Shown here one piece after another: positions 5,510 through 6,064 of a stretch of DNA of 6,064 nt. Within the stretch, counting starts at the first letter, position 1. Each line of letters begins with the position of its first letter. The stretch lies in contig SCUC01000663.1 in assembly GCA_004322375.1 (NCBI GenBank), positions 1 to 6,064 on the forward strand, written 5' to 3'. Below the pieces are notes generated by a model. It made no database searches and had not been told where the DNA came from. It saw only the letters and a list, made by a program, of their open reading frames with translations. Origin of the DNA: Bacteroidota bacterium. Its GTDB lineage: Bacteria; Bacteroidota; Ignavibacteria; UBA10030; SZUA-254. A program made the translations under genes and the position numbers.

Positions 5510-6064
5510 TTACAGTATTGGGTAATAAATGTTGTAAGAACGTCGTTCAAATCGGGCTTGGCAATTTCATCCAATTCGTACGTTACGCGGACAGAAGGCT
5601 TATTCATTTTGATAATACGGCGTAAATCAATGGGGGTGCCTATGATGACCGAGTCGCAATCAACGCGATTGATCGTCTCTTCAAGATCATGAATTTGCTT
5701 ACCGCCATACCCCATTGCAGGCAGCAGGGTTCCGATGTAAGGGTATTTCTTGAATGTATCTGCAATCGAATTCACCACCCAGGGTCGTGGGTCAACGATT
5801 GCCGATGCGCCGAATTTTCTTGCCGCAATAATACCGGCTCCGTACTTCATCTCCCCGTGCGTAAGCGTAGGTCCATCTTCTACAACAAGAACACGCTTCC
5901 CGCGAATGACCTGCTCATCATCCACCGTAATGGGAGACGCGCCTTCGATGACTATTGCATCAGGATTCATCTGGCGTATGTTATTTCGTACGATATCAAT
6001 ATCTTCGCGTGTTGCAGAATCAATTTTATTGACAACGATAACATCGGCGAGCCTGATATTCGTC
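5506..6064 (-). CDS. COG2403-type GTPase / cyclic 2,3-diphosphoglycerate synthetase-like protein, C-terminal part
   Basis: The frame stays open to the right edge, so the start lies outside; 185 residues are visible. At the visible N-terminus the segment LADVIVVNKIDSA contains NKID, the guanine-specificity (G4) motif of P-loop GTPases. Further on are VEDGPTLTHGEM, DPRPW, LLPAMGYG and GTPIDL, which I recall as signatures of the COG2403 family. In methanogens a member is described as making cyclic 2,3-diphosphoglycerate; full-length proteins have about 450 residues. Its P-loop would be beyond the edge. The role of bacterial members is unclear to me. The TGA stop overlaps the GTG start of ornithine carbamoyltransferase (GTGA), so the gene is the upstream member of the carbamoyl phosphate operon seen here. 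Any internal Met such as the one at 5970 is not the true start. Confidence 0.85.
   Translation of the reverse strand, partial: TNIRLADVIVVNKIDSATREDIDIVRNNIRQMNPDAIVIEGASPITVDDEQVIRGKRVLVVEDGPTLTHGEMKYGAGIIAARKFGASAIVDPRPWVVNSIADTFKKYPYIGTLLPAMGYGGKQIHDLEETINRVDCDSVIIGTPIDLRRIIKMNKPSVRVTYELDEIAKPDLNDVLTTFITQYCK

Noticed and set aside
5506..5970. Met at 5970 as the true start of the GTPase-like gene
   Set aside because: The same frame continues open to the window edge and encodes the NKID motif and typical family sequence upstream of that Met, so the gene is cut by the edge.

Overview
This 6,064-base window carries two gene blocks that converge at about 2,655-2,683, plus a gene-poor and structured first 418 bases. 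No rRNA, tRNA, CRISPR array, insertion sequence or phage gene was seen. Moderate base composition, a HisKA_3-type kinase preceded by a small 7-TM protein, a small CPPxC protein and a dispersed-repeat-like hairpin at the left edge all recall the Bacteroidota/Ignavibacteriota/Chlorobiota side of the bacterial tree. That placement is inference from family resemblance, not a measured result.

Left block (+ strand). Bases 1-418 hold no convincing gene. They hold a hairpin (11-54) that looks like a dispersed repeat, a possible promoter (TATAAT at 156-161), and a region that folds on paper into a compact multi-branched RNA (237-353) closed by a 13-bp stem. A 14-bp perfect palindrome (359-372), a strong Shine-Dalgarno and a small hairpin enclosing the start codon (416-434) follow. 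Then come a 106-aa conserved-looking protein of unknown function with a C-terminal CPPxC motif (419-739), a 16-bp hairpin just after its stop (759-812), a 219-aa seven-helix membrane protein (862-1521), and a membrane-anchored PAS sensor histidine kinase (1485-2654). The kinase starts inside the membrane gene and is probably translationally coupled to it. No response regulator is in the window.

Right block (- strand, read right to left). Four tightly packed genes form an apparent operon: the C-terminal part of a COG2403-type GTPase / cyclic 2,3-diphosphoglycerate synthetase-like protein (cut by the right edge), ornithine carbamoyltransferase, carbamate kinase and an aspartate carbamoyltransferase-type protein. 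Junctions are a 4-base overlap, a 2-base gap and a 4-base gap. All three complete proteins handle carbamoyl phosphate. Carbamate kinase could make it from carbamate and ATP for arginine and pyrimidine synthesis, or could run in the ATP-forming direction using carbamoyl phosphate released by reverse carbamoyltransferase reactions. The window contains neither carbamoyl-phosphate synthetase nor arginine deiminase, so direction cannot be settled here.

The most notable points are: the ATCase-like protein aligns without gaps to E. coli PyrB over the active-site motifs I can compare, yet has Met where the catalytic Lys84 should be; a GTPase-family gene of unclear bacterial role is fused into a carbamoyl-phosphate operon; and the small-protein gene is preceded by an unusually structured leader.
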